Shown in pieces: positions 1-6,682 of a stretch of DNA of 10,972 bases. Source of the DNA: Rickettsiales bacterium (GTDB lineage Bacteria; Pseudomonadota; Alphaproteobacteria; Rickettsiales; UBA1997); NCBI GenBank assembly GCA_947487845.1, contig CANKYC010000038.1:1-10972 (forward strand). The letters are read 5' to 3'. Positions within the stretch are counted from its first letter, which is position 1. Every line of letters starts with the position of its first letter. Under the pieces are notes generated by a model that saw nothing but the letters and a program-made list of their open reading frames with translations, did not search any database and was not told where the DNA came from. The translations under genes and the position numbers were made by a program.

Positions 1-2
1 TT

Positions 3-143
3 GATAAAGAAGAGGTGGCGCACCTAATTCATAAAATGAATATGAGCGATGAAGAAGTGCAAAATAATATAGTGAAATTGAGTAGTTTTAAAAGTTGGTT
101 AAGAATTATGAAGTCATCTTTTATCGATAGAAAATCGTTATAA
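3..143 (+). CDS. 3' end of an unidentified gene (partial)
   Basis: An open frame enters from the left edge and runs 46 codons to a TAA at 141-143. The peptide is charged and mildly amphipathic, containing VAHLIHKMNMSDEEV and a later SFKSWLRIMKSSF stretch. It has no membrane segment and no motif that I recognise. The fragment could be the C-terminus of a soluble, partly helical protein. It shares strand and a 48-bp gap with the nuclease gene that follows, so the two might be cotranscribed, but there is no clear hairpin terminator or promoter between them to decide this. Function cannot be assigned from this fragment. Confidence 0.5.
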   Translation, partial: DKEEVAHLIHKMNMSDEEVQNNIVKLSSFKSWLRIMKSSFIDRKSL

Positions 144-191
144 ATTTCGTAAATTTAAAAATAAGCAAAACTACTTCTTTCTTTTGGTTCT

Positions 192-689
192 ATGAAAAAT
201 ACAAAAAAATACGGGATAATTTTATTTGTTGTGGTTGCATTTATTGCGCTCTTTTCATTTTCAAATCATAAACTACCCGATCATTCAAAAAAAGACGAAG
301 CCAGCGCCAGAAAGGTTTATAAATGGAAAATAATCCGAGTAGTTGATGGTGATACATTGGAAGTTGAGGAAAATTTTCTTCCTCCAGAATTAAAGTTATT
401 TGTTCGCTTAAAAAACGTGGACACGCCAGAAAAATCACCTCGAGCCAAATGCGATGAAGAAGATAAGCTCGCTAAAAAAGCAGCTGAATTCACAAAAAGT
501 GCCGTTGAAGAAGCTATAAAAAACAATCAAGAAATTACATTTTCAGAATTAAAGTGGGATAAATATGGCGGCAGGGTTTTATCCGATGTCAAAATAAATA
601 ACAGAAGCTTGGCCAAAGACCTAATAAATAATGGTCTGGGACGTGAATATCATGGCGAGAAAAAGCAAAGCTGGTGCAAGGAAATTTAA
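192..689 (+). CDS. Exported or membrane-anchored thermonuclease-like (SNase fold) protein
   Basis: This 165-residue protein has a basic N-terminus and one hydrophobic segment at about residues 8-23, followed by a hydrophilic linker and a staphylococcal-nuclease-type OB-fold domain from about residue 43 to the end. The family hydrolyses phosphodiester bonds of DNA and RNA using calcium. The key positions are visible: VDGDT (D52, D54), VRLKNVDTPE (R72, D77, E80) and KYGGR (R128) match Asp19/Asp21, Arg35, Asp40, Glu43 and Arg87 of staphylococcal nuclease, so it is probably active. There is no convincing AxA cleavage site, so it may stay anchored in the inner membrane with its domain in the periplasm. 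A role in nutrient scavenging or in processing incoming DNA is inference; nearby comF and pilus-like genes are suggestive only. No Shine-Dalgarno precedes the ATG. Its TAA overlaps the stop of comF on the other strand. Confidence 0.85.
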   Translation: MKNTKKYGIILFVVVAFIALFSFSNHKLPDHSKKDEASARKVYKWKIIRVVDGDTLEVEENFLPPELKLFVRLKNVDTPEKSPRAKCDEEDKLAKKAAEFTKSAVEEAIKNNQEITFSELKWDKYGGRVLSDVKINNRSLAKDLINNGLGREYHGEKKQSWCKEI

Positions 690-1414
690 TTAACATTCCC
701 AAAAATAGTTTTGGCAATCGTCAAAACTTTCACTTTTTTCGCGCCGTGTTTTTTTAAAATTTTGGCGCAATTTTCAACCGTTGCGCCTGTTGTCATAACG
801 TCATCGACTAATAAAATATTTTTACCTTTTACAATTCCAAAATATTTTTCATTGACCGCAAAAACATTTTTCAAATTATTTTCGCGTTCTTTTTTCTTCA
901 AAAAAATCTGCGATTTTGTGTCTTTAATTCTCACCATTAAATCAGGGAAAAATTGCATTTTTGGCGTTAATTTCAGCAGATTTTTTGCCAGTAAAACTGC
1001 CTGATTAAATTTCCTTTTTCGCAAGCGCGAAACATGAAGCGGAACCGCAACCATAAGTTCGCAATCCTTAATTTCATTTTTTGATTTATCAAAAATAATC
1101 CGCGCAAATTTTTGAGCTAAAAAAGTTTGATCGCGATATTTCATTGATCCAACAATTTTTTTTAAAATATCATCATAACGAAAAATCGTGATTACGCGAT
1201 CAAAGGCAGGTTTTTTGGTTAAACATTTGCCGCAAATTAAATTCAAACCTTGAAACTCAAACGGATAAGCGCAAATTATGCATTTAGGTTCGCAGATGAA
1301 TTGTAATTTCAGCCAGCAACTTTCACAAAATAAGCCGTCAATACTGATGATTTTTTCGCAGGAAAGGCAGTGATTTGGAAAAATAATTTCCGATATTTTT
1401 TTTAAAATTTTCAT
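686..1414 (-). CDS. comF: ComF family phosphoribosyltransferase-like protein
   Basis: The product is 242 residues from the ATG at 1414. A TTG six codons upstream (1432) is in frame, but it would reach into the divergent neighbour and adds nothing family-like, so the ATG is preferred. Two zinc-binding cysteine clusters lie at the N-terminus: C16/C19 with C30/C33, and C45/C48 with C61/C64. A type I phosphoribosyltransferase domain follows, with the PRPP-loop signature ILLVDDVMTTGAT at about residues 200-212. ComF proteins support natural transformation in several bacteria, where they act in the cytoplasm on incoming single-stranded DNA; in many others the role is unproven. Length and motifs are normal for the family. 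The gene is divergent from the NDUFAF5-like gene, a pairing I recall from alphaproteobacteria. The start lacks a Shine-Dalgarno sequence. Confidence 0.92.
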   Translation of the reverse strand: MKILKKISEIIFPNHCLSCEKIISIDGLFCESCWLKLQFICEPKCIICAYPFEFQGLNLICGKCLTKKPAFDRVITIFRYDDILKKIVGSMKYRDQTFLAQKFARIIFDKSKNEIKDCELMVAVPLHVSRLRKRKFNQAVLLAKNLLKLTPKMQFFPDLMVRIKDTKSQIFLKKKERENNLKNVFAVNEKYFGIVKGKNILLVDDVMTTGATVENCAKILKKHGAKKVKVLTIAKTIFGNVN

Positions 1415-1423
1415 TTCGAAGTG
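1415..1423. promoter_or_regulatory. 9-bp gap between divergent start codons of comF and the methyltransferase-like gene
   Basis: The two ATG codons (1414 on minus, 1424 on plus) are separated by nine bases, so no promoter can lie between the genes. Each promoter must sit inside the coding region of the opposite gene, and either the two mRNAs overlap at their 5' ends or they are leaderless. No convincing -35/-10 pair was identified by eye in either gene's 5' part. Confidence 0.5.
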
Positions 1424-2185
1424 ATGATTCAAGAGGTTTTATTCGATCGCGATTTGTTGCGCCAAAATAAGTTACGCGCGCGCTCGAAGTTTTTAGATCA
1501 TAATTTTTTACATCATGAAGTTGCAAATAGAATTGCCGAAAATGTTAAGTTTTTGAATCGCGAATTTAAGGATATTTTAGAAATTGGTGCGATGGATGAT
1601 TATTTGTCGAAGCTTGTAAATGAAGCTGGCGCGCCATATAAATTTATGGAAGATTTGGAGATTTTGCCTTTTGAAAAAGAATCTTTTGATTTGATTTTGA
1701 GTAATCTCAATTTTCATTACATAAATCAGATTCCGCAATTTTTAATCAATGTTAAAGAAGTGTTAAAGCCGGGCGGTGTATTTATCGCCAGCTTTTTTGG
1801 TGAAGAAAATTTAAGTGAATTGGCGCACGTTTTATACGAAACGGAAAATGAAATTTATAATGGCGTTTCACCAAGAATGCCGCCGACAATTGATGTAAAA
1901 ACTGCGGCGAGTTTGTTGCAAAAAGCTGGTTTTCAAAATCCGATTTCAGATTTTGCCAAAATTGAGGTGGAATATTCTGATTCGTTAAATCTCTTAAAAG
2001 ATTTGAAAATGATGGGGCAGGGAAATATTTTGACCAAGCGTTCGCGCAAGTTTTTTACCAAGGAATTTTTGCGCAAAATTTCGCAAAATTATCAAAGAAT
2101 TTATCCATCCGGAATTGCAACTTTTGAAGTTGTAACGGTTACGGGTTGGAAGGAAAATCCAGCTAGCATCTCGACGACCCGCTAG
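1424..2185 (+). CDS. NDUFAF5/BioC-like class I methyltransferase-fold protein with degenerate SAM motif
   Basis: This 253-residue protein starts at the ATG at 1424; a GTG directly before it (1421) is an alternative. The N-terminal FDRDLLRQNKLRAR, the central LPFEKESFDLILSNLNFHYIN, LKPGGVFIASFFGEENLSEL and the late LLKDLKMMGQGN align well with NDUFAF5 and its alphaproteobacterial relatives. Human NDUFAF5 hydroxylates an arginine of complex I subunit NDUFS7, so a role in respiratory complex I assembly is possible here. The SAM-binding motif I, normally like LDLGCGRG, reads ILEIGAMDDY (residues 51-60), without the glycine-rich turn. The stretch from there to LPFEKES is about 20 residues shorter than in the human protein. 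SAM binding may therefore be lost or altered. The final residues come from a palindromic sequence that also supplies the stop. miaB follows after 22 bp, probably in the same operon. Confidence 0.8.
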   Translation: MIQEVLFDRDLLRQNKLRARSKFLDHNFLHHEVANRIAENVKFLNREFKDILEIGAMDDYLSKLVNEAGAPYKFMEDLEILPFEKESFDLILSNLNFHYINQIPQFLINVKEVLKPGGVFIASFFGEENLSELAHVLYETENEIYNGVSPRMPPTIDVKTAASLLQKAGFQNPISDFAKIEVEYSDSLNLLKDLKMMGQGNILTKRSRKFFTKEFLRKISQNYQRIYPSGIATFEVVTVTGWKENPASISTTR

Positions 2186-2187
2186 CT
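2161..2187. repeat. Inverted repeat spanning the stop codon of the methyltransferase-like gene
   Basis: Perfect 7-bp arms AGCTAGC (2161-2167) and GCTAGCT (2181-2187) flank a 13-nt loop, and the TAG stop at 2183-2185 lies in the right arm. The sequence is more GC-rich than its surroundings. It encodes the last residues of the protein (about ASISTTR). It is followed by A-rich rather than T-rich sequence on the plus strand, so it does not look like an intrinsic terminator for that strand. Part of it (TCGACG, then CGCTAGCTCGAT at 2180-2191) resembles the insert in guaA (TCGACG, then CGTTAGCGCGAT), which suggests a related small palindromic element. That relationship rests on about 18 similar positions and is tentative. 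Confidence 0.5.
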
Positions 2188-2207
2188 CGATATAAAAAAA
2201 TAAAAAA

Positions 2208-3581
2208 ATGACAAAAAAATTACACATCAAAACCTACGGCTGCCAGATGAATGTTTACGATTCAGATCGCATGCAAGATTTAATGACTGCGGTTGGATAT
2301 GAAACTATCGAAACGCCGGAAGGCGCCGACATGGTTATCATTAATACTTGTCATATTCGCGAAAAGGCTTCGGAAAAATTATTTTCTGACTTAGGTCGCA
2401 TTCGTCCGCATAAAGAAAAAATGAGAAATAATGGCAGCCAAATGATTGTTGCGGTTGCTGGTTGCGTGGCTCAAGCCGAAGGTGAAGAAATTTTTAGAAG
2501 ATCAAATGTAGTTGATATTATTGTGGGGCCAGAAAGTTATCAAAGCTTGCCCGATCTAGTGGGAAAAGTTATTCGCGACAAGAAAAAACAAATTAACCTC
2601 GAATTTACACCTAATGATAAATTCGATATTTTGCCGCAAGCACAAGCTGGAACGGGCGCGAGTGCTTTTGTGACGGTTCAGGAAGGTTGCGATAAATTCT
2701 GCACTTTTTGCGTTGTGCCTTACACCCGAGGCGCTGAATATTCGCGCGAGGCGCACAAGATTTATGAAGATGCTTTAAAATTAGCGCAGAAAGGTGTCAA
2801 AGAAATTTATTTTTTAGGTCAAAATGTTAACGCTTATCACGGTTTAGATGAGAATGGTGAAGTTGTAACTTTGGCAAAATTAGTCGAAAAAATTGCAGCA
2901 ATTCCAGAAATAAAAAGAGTTCGCTACACAACTTCACATCCACGCGACATGACGGATGAGTTGATCGCAGCGCATCGCGACAATGAAAAATTAATGCCAT
3001 TTTTGCATTTACCAATTCAGTCTGGTTCGAATAATGTTTTGAAAGGAATGAATCGCAAACATACGCGTCAGGATTATTTTAAGATTATTGAAAATCTCAG
3101 AAAAGAGCGGCCAGATATGGGCTTATCTTCTGATTTTATTGTTGGATTTCCCGGAGAAACAGATCAGGATTTTGAAGATACTTTAGATTTGGTTGAAAAA
3201 ATTGGTTTCACACAATGCTATTCTTTTAAATATTCGCCGCGTCCCGGAACGCCAGCAGCAGATGCTAAAATTCAAGTTGATGAAAAAGTAAAAGATGAGC
3301 GTTTGGCGAGATTACAAAAACTTTTAACGCAACAACAAACCGAATTTAACAAAAAATCGGAAGGGCAGGTGATGAAAGTTTTGTTTGAAAAAGAAGCGCC
3401 GAAATCTGGCAAAATAAGATCGCGTGCGGCAACCCAGCTTTGGGGAAAATCGCCTTATTTGCAGTCGGTTATTGTTGACGTTGCAAGTGAAGAAGAAGCG
3501 CAAAAATATTTAGGACAAATTGCCGAAGTTAAAATATTGAAAGCGCGCCCAAGTAGCTTGGTTGGAGAGTTAGTTTTATAA
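2208..3581 (+). CDS. miaB: tRNA-2-methylthio-N6-dimethylallyladenosine synthase (MiaB)
   Basis: This 457-residue radical-SAM methylthiotransferase converts i6A37 to ms2i6A37 in tRNAs that read UNN codons, in the cytoplasm. The N-terminal MTTase domain holds three cluster-binding cysteines: C12 in TYGCQMN, C48 in NTCHIRE and C86 in VAGCVAQ. The radical-SAM domain has the CxxxCxxC motif C161-C165-C168 (EGCDKFCTFCVVPYTRG). Later conserved blocks include LGQNVNAY, LPIQSGSN, DFIVGFPGET and YSPRPGTPA. A TRAM RNA-binding domain occupies roughly the last 70 residues. MiaB is favoured over MtaB or RimO because of the MN-D-D pattern after C12 and the R-GxE-SR block after the third cluster cysteine. Length is typical and all key residues are present. 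There is an A-rich leader but no Shine-Dalgarno. The stop lies 5 bp from the stop of the convergent PilP-like gene with no visible terminator between. Confidence 0.97.
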   Translation: MTKKLHIKTYGCQMNVYDSDRMQDLMTAVGYETIETPEGADMVIINTCHIREKASEKLFSDLGRIRPHKEKMRNNGSQMIVAVAGCVAQAEGEEIFRRSNVVDIIVGPESYQSLPDLVGKVIRDKKKQINLEFTPNDKFDILPQAQAGTGASAFVTVQEGCDKFCTFCVVPYTRGAEYSREAHKIYEDALKLAQKGVKEIYFLGQNVNAYHGLDENGEVVTLAKLVEKIAAIPEIKRVRYTTSHPRDMTDELIAAHRDNEKLMPFLHLPIQSGSNNVLKGMNRKHTRQDYFKIIENLRKERPDMGLSSDFIVGFPGETDQDFEDTLDLVEKIGFTQCYSFKYSPRPGTPAADAKIQVDEKVKDERLARLQKLLTQQQTEFNKKSEGQVMKVLFEKEAPKSGKIRSRAATQLWGKSPYLQSVIVDVASEEEAQKYLGQIAEVKILKARPSSLVGELVL

Positions 3582-3586
3582 ATTTC

Positions 3587-4369
3587 TTACTGCCCCTCTT
3601 TCGCGGGTTGAGATGCTTGAGCTTTTTTATTTTCTTCTTTCTTTTTTAAGATTGCCACTACCGCCTTGCCTTCAACCACGGTATTTGCGCTTAAAATAAA
3701 AGTCTGATTTTGCTTTAAATCAAAATTAACCACAATTTTATTATCTTCATTAACCGCTGGAGCGGGGGCATCAAGTTTGGCTCCGGAAAGAATTTTCCAT
3801 TTACTGACGCTGATCGCCCATCTAATAGAAACTTTATCTTTATGAACCGAAGTTACGTAAAGCTCTTTTTCTTTTTTATTACTTGCAGAAGTAATTTTTT
3901 GCTCATTAACCCAAACCACCCAATCTTTTGCGGTGAAGTAAATTATTGAAGCTAGGTAAATATAGGATTTTTCGTTTTCAGTTTTTTCTTCGCTTTTTTC
4001 CTTATCAGCCTCAGCTTTCGCCTTAGTTTCGTCTTCATCTTCTTCCGGAGAATAAACTTGGTTATTTTTTAGTGATTCTACAGCGCGTTCGATATTGCCG
4101 TTTTCTTCGTCAGTAAACATCAATGATGTCATTTTATTTCCTAACAGCATATTGGCTAAACTATTATTGGAAATAATTGTGGTTTTATTTCCCGGAGCTG
4201 CAACTTCCGCTGGAGCAGCTTTGCTATTATCAGGTTTGATTGGCGCTATTTTTTCTGGCAAGTTTGCTTCAGAAAAGCTTGATACTTCTTGTGCCAAAGC
4301 ATTATTTGCTCCAGTAAAGATTAGCGTAAAAATCAGAAATGAAAAAAATTTATAAAGTTGGTTGTGCAT
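3587..4369 (-). CDS. PilP/GspC-like periplasmic assembly protein
   Basis: The 260-residue product is the last gene of the three-gene minus-strand operon. It begins with a classical signal peptide: basic K7, hydrophobic residues 8-19 and a likely cleavage after ALA at 24-26. No lipobox cysteine is present, unlike most PilP proteins. A low-complexity, proline/alanine/asparagine-rich stretch follows. Then comes a strongly charged Glu/Lys/Asp linker around residues 110-135, and a beta-rich module starting at YIYLASIIYFTAKDWVVWVNEQKIT, which resembles the PilP/GspC homology-region fold with its W-V-V-W-x-N-x-x-K-I-T pattern. The C-terminal tail is Lys/Gln-rich. Such proteins link the inner-membrane platform to the outer-membrane secretin. 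The start overlaps the upstream gene by 20 bp, suggesting coupled translation. The family call is from architecture and context, not a confident sequence match. Confidence 0.55.
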   Translation of the reverse strand: MHNQLYKFFSFLIFTLIFTGANNALAQEVSSFSEANLPEKIAPIKPDNSKAAPAEVAAPGNKTTIISNNSLANMLLGNKMTSLMFTDEENGNIERAVESLKNNQVYSPEEDEDETKAKAEADKEKSEEKTENEKSYIYLASIIYFTAKDWVVWVNEQKITSASNKKEKELYVTSVHKDKVSIRWAISVSKWKILSGAKLDAPAPAVNEDNKIVVNFDLKQNQTFILSANTVVEGKAVVAILKKKEENKKAQASQPAKEGQ

Positions 4370-5060
4370 CCGGAGCTACTGAATTTGGTTTAATTTTGCC
4401 AAGTTTGGCGGTTATATCTACTGGTTTTTTAATTTCTGCATCTTTGTTTTTGAAGGCATACCAGACAAAATTAACTTTTCCACTTATCAGTCCCGCGCCT
4501 TTACCAGTGCTGATTGCAACTAAGTCGTCAGTACTATAGATTTTATCTCCTTTTCTAATTTGTACGCCGGTTACGACGGCATATCCAGCAAAGGAATTTA
4601 TAAATTCTTCAATAAAAGACAAAGCCTTAAGATCATTAACCGCCTGAAAATTTAAACTCCCAGTAGTTGAAACTACAGTAATGGTTGAGCGCTCAAACAA
4701 ACCTCCTTTCATAGCTTCGGGCAAGGTAACTTTGATTGTTTGATTGGTAATTGCATATTTCTCAGCAAGCGCTGCAAGTCTGGAATTAACATCATCCATC
4801 TTGATGCCCGCAGTGATTTTTCGGTTATCAGTAAGATTACTCCATAATTTTTTGTATTTTTTAAGTTCAGTAGTTTTGCTTTCTAGGTCAGTTGCTTCAG
4901 CCCTTATTCTAGAAGCTTCGCTGCCTATTGCTTCAATTTTACCCTTTAATGCATCTTGTTGACGGAATGTATAAAAAGCTCCGGCTGTACATATAAGAAC
5001 CAAAACGCCAGATATAGAAAAACTGATAATATTTTTTTTACGCAGAATTAAAATTTTCAT
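4350..5060 (-). CDS. PilO/GspM-like inner-membrane platform protein
   Basis: This 236-residue protein has a short cytoplasmic N-terminus ending in RKK and one transmembrane helix (about residues 11-31). A heptad-rich coiled coil lies at about 34-75, rich in A, E, K and L. A mixed alpha/beta periplasmic domain reaches to about residue 200, ahead of a Lys/Pro-rich tail. This is the topology of PilO and GspM, which pair with PilN and GspL through coiled coils and ferredoxin-like domains in type IV pilus and type II secretion platforms. The ATG overlaps the upstream stop by 4 bp (5057-5060), so translation is probably coupled. An AAGGG lies seven to eleven bases before the ATG and is the best Shine-Dalgarno-like site in the window. 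Sequence identity to known PilO is not obvious by eye; the call rests on topology, order and neighbours. Confidence 0.55.
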   Translation of the reverse strand: MKILILRKKNIISFSISGVLVLICTAGAFYTFRQQDALKGKIEAIGSEASRIRAEATDLESKTTELKKYKKLWSNLTDNRKITAGIKMDDVNSRLAALAEKYAITNQTIKVTLPEAMKGGLFERSTITVVSTTGSLNFQAVNDLKALSFIEEFINSFAGYAVVTGVQIRKGDKIYSTDDLVAISTGKGAGLISGKVNFVWYAFKNKDAEIKKPVDITAKLGKIKPNSVAPDAQPTL

Positions 5061-6589
5061 TCAACGCCCTTAGCAATGTTGAAGTTGATAGGAAAGCTGT
5101 AATATTTTTGGTTAAAGTCGATATTGCGAGGCAAATCATCATATTTAACCGCATTTTTGCTAAGATTTTTTTTCACCTCAACCACCAATGTATCAAATTC
5201 TCTAAATAGATCTTCGATATCACCACTTTTATTTAAGATTAATCCATTAAGGGCAATATTGTAATTTGGATTAGGTGTTGGAGAGCGGAAATTAAATTCC
5301 GGAATCACATAATTATATTCTGTAAGTTTAACATTAAAATCTTTCAGGAATTTCAGTTTAATATAAAAATCTATATAGTTGATTCCAATCGAACCCAGAA
5401 CTTCTTCCATTTTTCCGAAATCTGTAATTTGTTTAATGTCCACATCTTCTTCATCTTCACCTTGCGCGCCCTCAAGCGCGGCCTTTTTGATTCTTCCTAA
5501 TTCTTGAATTGAAGCAAATTTTTGAGTTTCCGCAGCTTCAATTGCTTCTCCGACTTTGTCTTGCGAGAAGATAGAATATACCGCAACCGAACAAACACCT
5601 ATTACTAAAAACAGGTTTAAGTAATAAGAAAAACGTAAAGTTAAAAAGAATCTTTCCAAGGCAATAATTCTTGGAATGGTAAATTTTAAAATCTTTTTAT
5701 CTTCAGAGAAAACCTTGGAAAGTATCATATCGCAATATTGGCTGTTTTCTGGCATTATTTTACCATAACCAGCTTTTTGCGCCGCTTCAAACGGGGTATA
5801 ATTTACGAAGTTTAGATCGGTACTATTAATTTTTTTGATCGATTCCAAAACACTGCTTGGGAAAATATTAACAATATCGAGTTCTGAAATTGATAGGTCG
5901 GGGAAGAGACGTTTTAAATATTCGAAAGTGCTATAAATATCTTGTTCATATTTTTCTAAGAAATCGGCCTGTTCAAAATTATAATTTACAACGCGTGTAA
6001 ATACGATTCCCTGATCTGAAAACACAATCTGCCTGATGCCAGAAACCTTGTTCTGCATAACGAAGCAACAAAGATCATTCTTTTTATTCTGAACTCGGGA
6101 TTTAAGTTTTATGTCACTTTTGATTTTTTTAAAAAGGCTGTGAGCTTCAACGGGAAGCATGTAAATACCAACGAAACGGTTTTGCATGTCGAGTATAAAC
6201 TCAAACCATTTATTGATAGTTTCAGAAGTTGCTGATGTAACAAATAAGGCTTCCCATCTACTAGATCCTGATTTCTTGGCGTTTAAAAGAATAAAATTTT
6301 TTAAACTTTCTTTGTCACCATCGCTTGCCATATCACGTTTTATGATGCGATTTAAATCGCCGCGACGAATTGCGGGATAGACTTTTTTCTTGTAGCTTTG
6401 GTCAATAGTATCAAGCAATGCATAAACCGAAGCTGATTTGTTTTTATTGAAAACTGATTTTAATTCTTCTTTCGAGGTATCATTTAATTCATCTAAAAAA
6501 ATTTTATTTTCAATGCTGCCACCATTATGGAGAGCTACAACCGCGCCGTAGTTTCCGATAGTGATAACGATAGTCTTTTGAGAAAACAT
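5057..6589 (-). CDS. PilM-PilN fusion / GspL-like bitopic platform protein
   Basis: This 510-residue protein opens the minus-strand operon. Residues 1 to about 310 form a soluble domain beginning IVITIGNYGAVVALHNGG, which resembles the first beta-hairpin of an actin-like (PilM or GspL cytoplasmic) domain. The later beta-rich stretches KVSGIRQIVFSDQGIVFTR and a helix before FPDLSISELDIVNIF fit the same fold. One transmembrane helix lies at about 323-341. An acidic loop (about 376-386) and a periplasmic alpha/beta domain follow, consistent with the PilN or GspL ferredoxin-like region. In most type IV pili PilM and PilN are separate; here both roles seem to be on one chain, as in GspL. The protein would recruit the assembly ATPase in the cytoplasm and bind its PilO-like partner in the periplasm. 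No nucleotide-binding motif is strong enough to call intact. The ATG is not preceded by a Shine-Dalgarno. Confidence 0.6.
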   Translation of the reverse strand: MFSQKTIVITIGNYGAVVALHNGGSIENKIFLDELNDTSKEELKSVFNKNKSASVYALLDTIDQSYKKKVYPAIRRGDLNRIIKRDMASDGDKESLKNFILLNAKKSGSSRWEALFVTSATSETINKWFEFILDMQNRFVGIYMLPVEAHSLFKKIKSDIKLKSRVQNKKNDLCCFVMQNKVSGIRQIVFSDQGIVFTRVVNYNFEQADFLEKYEQDIYSTFEYLKRLFPDLSISELDIVNIFPSSVLESIKKINSTDLNFVNYTPFEAAQKAGYGKIMPENSQYCDMILSKVFSEDKKILKFTIPRIIALERFFLTLRFSYYLNLFLVIGVCSVAVYSIFSQDKVGEAIEAAETQKFASIQELGRIKKAALEGAQGEDEEDVDIKQITDFGKMEEVLGSIGINYIDFYIKLKFLKDFNVKLTEYNYVIPEFNFRSPTPNPNYNIALNGLILNKSGDIEDLFREFDTLVVEVKKNLSKNAVKYDDLPRNIDFNQKYYSFPINFNIAKGVE

Positions 6590-6682
6590 TTGAGTTTGTG
6601 ATAGTTAAAACCTAAAAAACTGATGGGTCAGTTCGCGTTTTTAAAAGCCGATTAATTAACATGCAATTATTCACAAAAAAAA
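6590..6682. promoter_or_regulatory. Divergent intergenic region between the pilus-like operon and acpS
   Basis: These 93 bp must hold the promoters of both the minus-strand pilus-like operon and the plus-strand acpS-gpsA-guaA run. The region is AT-rich. No unambiguous -35/-10 pair stands out; TTGTGA and TTGCAT on the minus strand are weak -35 candidates. A perfect inverted repeat lies inside (listed separately), and the right end is a run of A that leads directly to the acpS ATG without a Shine-Dalgarno. Confidence 0.45.
6618..6633 (-). promoter_or_regulatory. Perfect inverted repeat ahead of the pilus-like operon (operator or attenuator-like)
   Basis: AACTGA (6618-6623) and TCAGTT (6628-6633) are exact reverse complements around a 4-nt loop. 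It starts 28 bp upstream of the PilM-PilN start codon. Read on the minus strand the second arm runs into a U-rich tail (TCAGTTTTTT), a weak intrinsic-terminator shape with only two GC pairs. It could be a protein binding site, an attenuator in the pilus operon leader, or chance in AT-rich DNA. Confidence 0.3.

Noticed and set aside
1415..1432. TTG start of comF at 1432 (248-residue form)
   Set aside because: The six extra residues are not family-like and would overlap the divergent gene; the ATG at 1414 gives a normal ComF N-terminus.
2161..2187. Rho-independent terminator after the methyltransferase-like gene
   Set aside because: The hairpin is followed by A-rich, not T-rich, sequence on the plus strand, and miaB starts 20 bp later, so termination here is unlikely.
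3540..3586. Hairpin CCAAG-TAG-CTTGG near the end of miaB as a bidirectional terminator
   Set aside because: It is a 5-bp stem inside conserved TRAM-domain coding sequence with no adjacent T-run.
4095..4539. Plus-strand open frames antisense to the pilus-like operon
   Set aside because: They are mirror frames of the minus-strand genes, with no family features; the minus frames have coherent signal peptide, TM and coiled-coil architecture.
6661..6663. Upstream ATG as the start of acpS
   Set aside because: It is in a different frame from acpS. The ATG at 6683 gives the exact family N-terminus.
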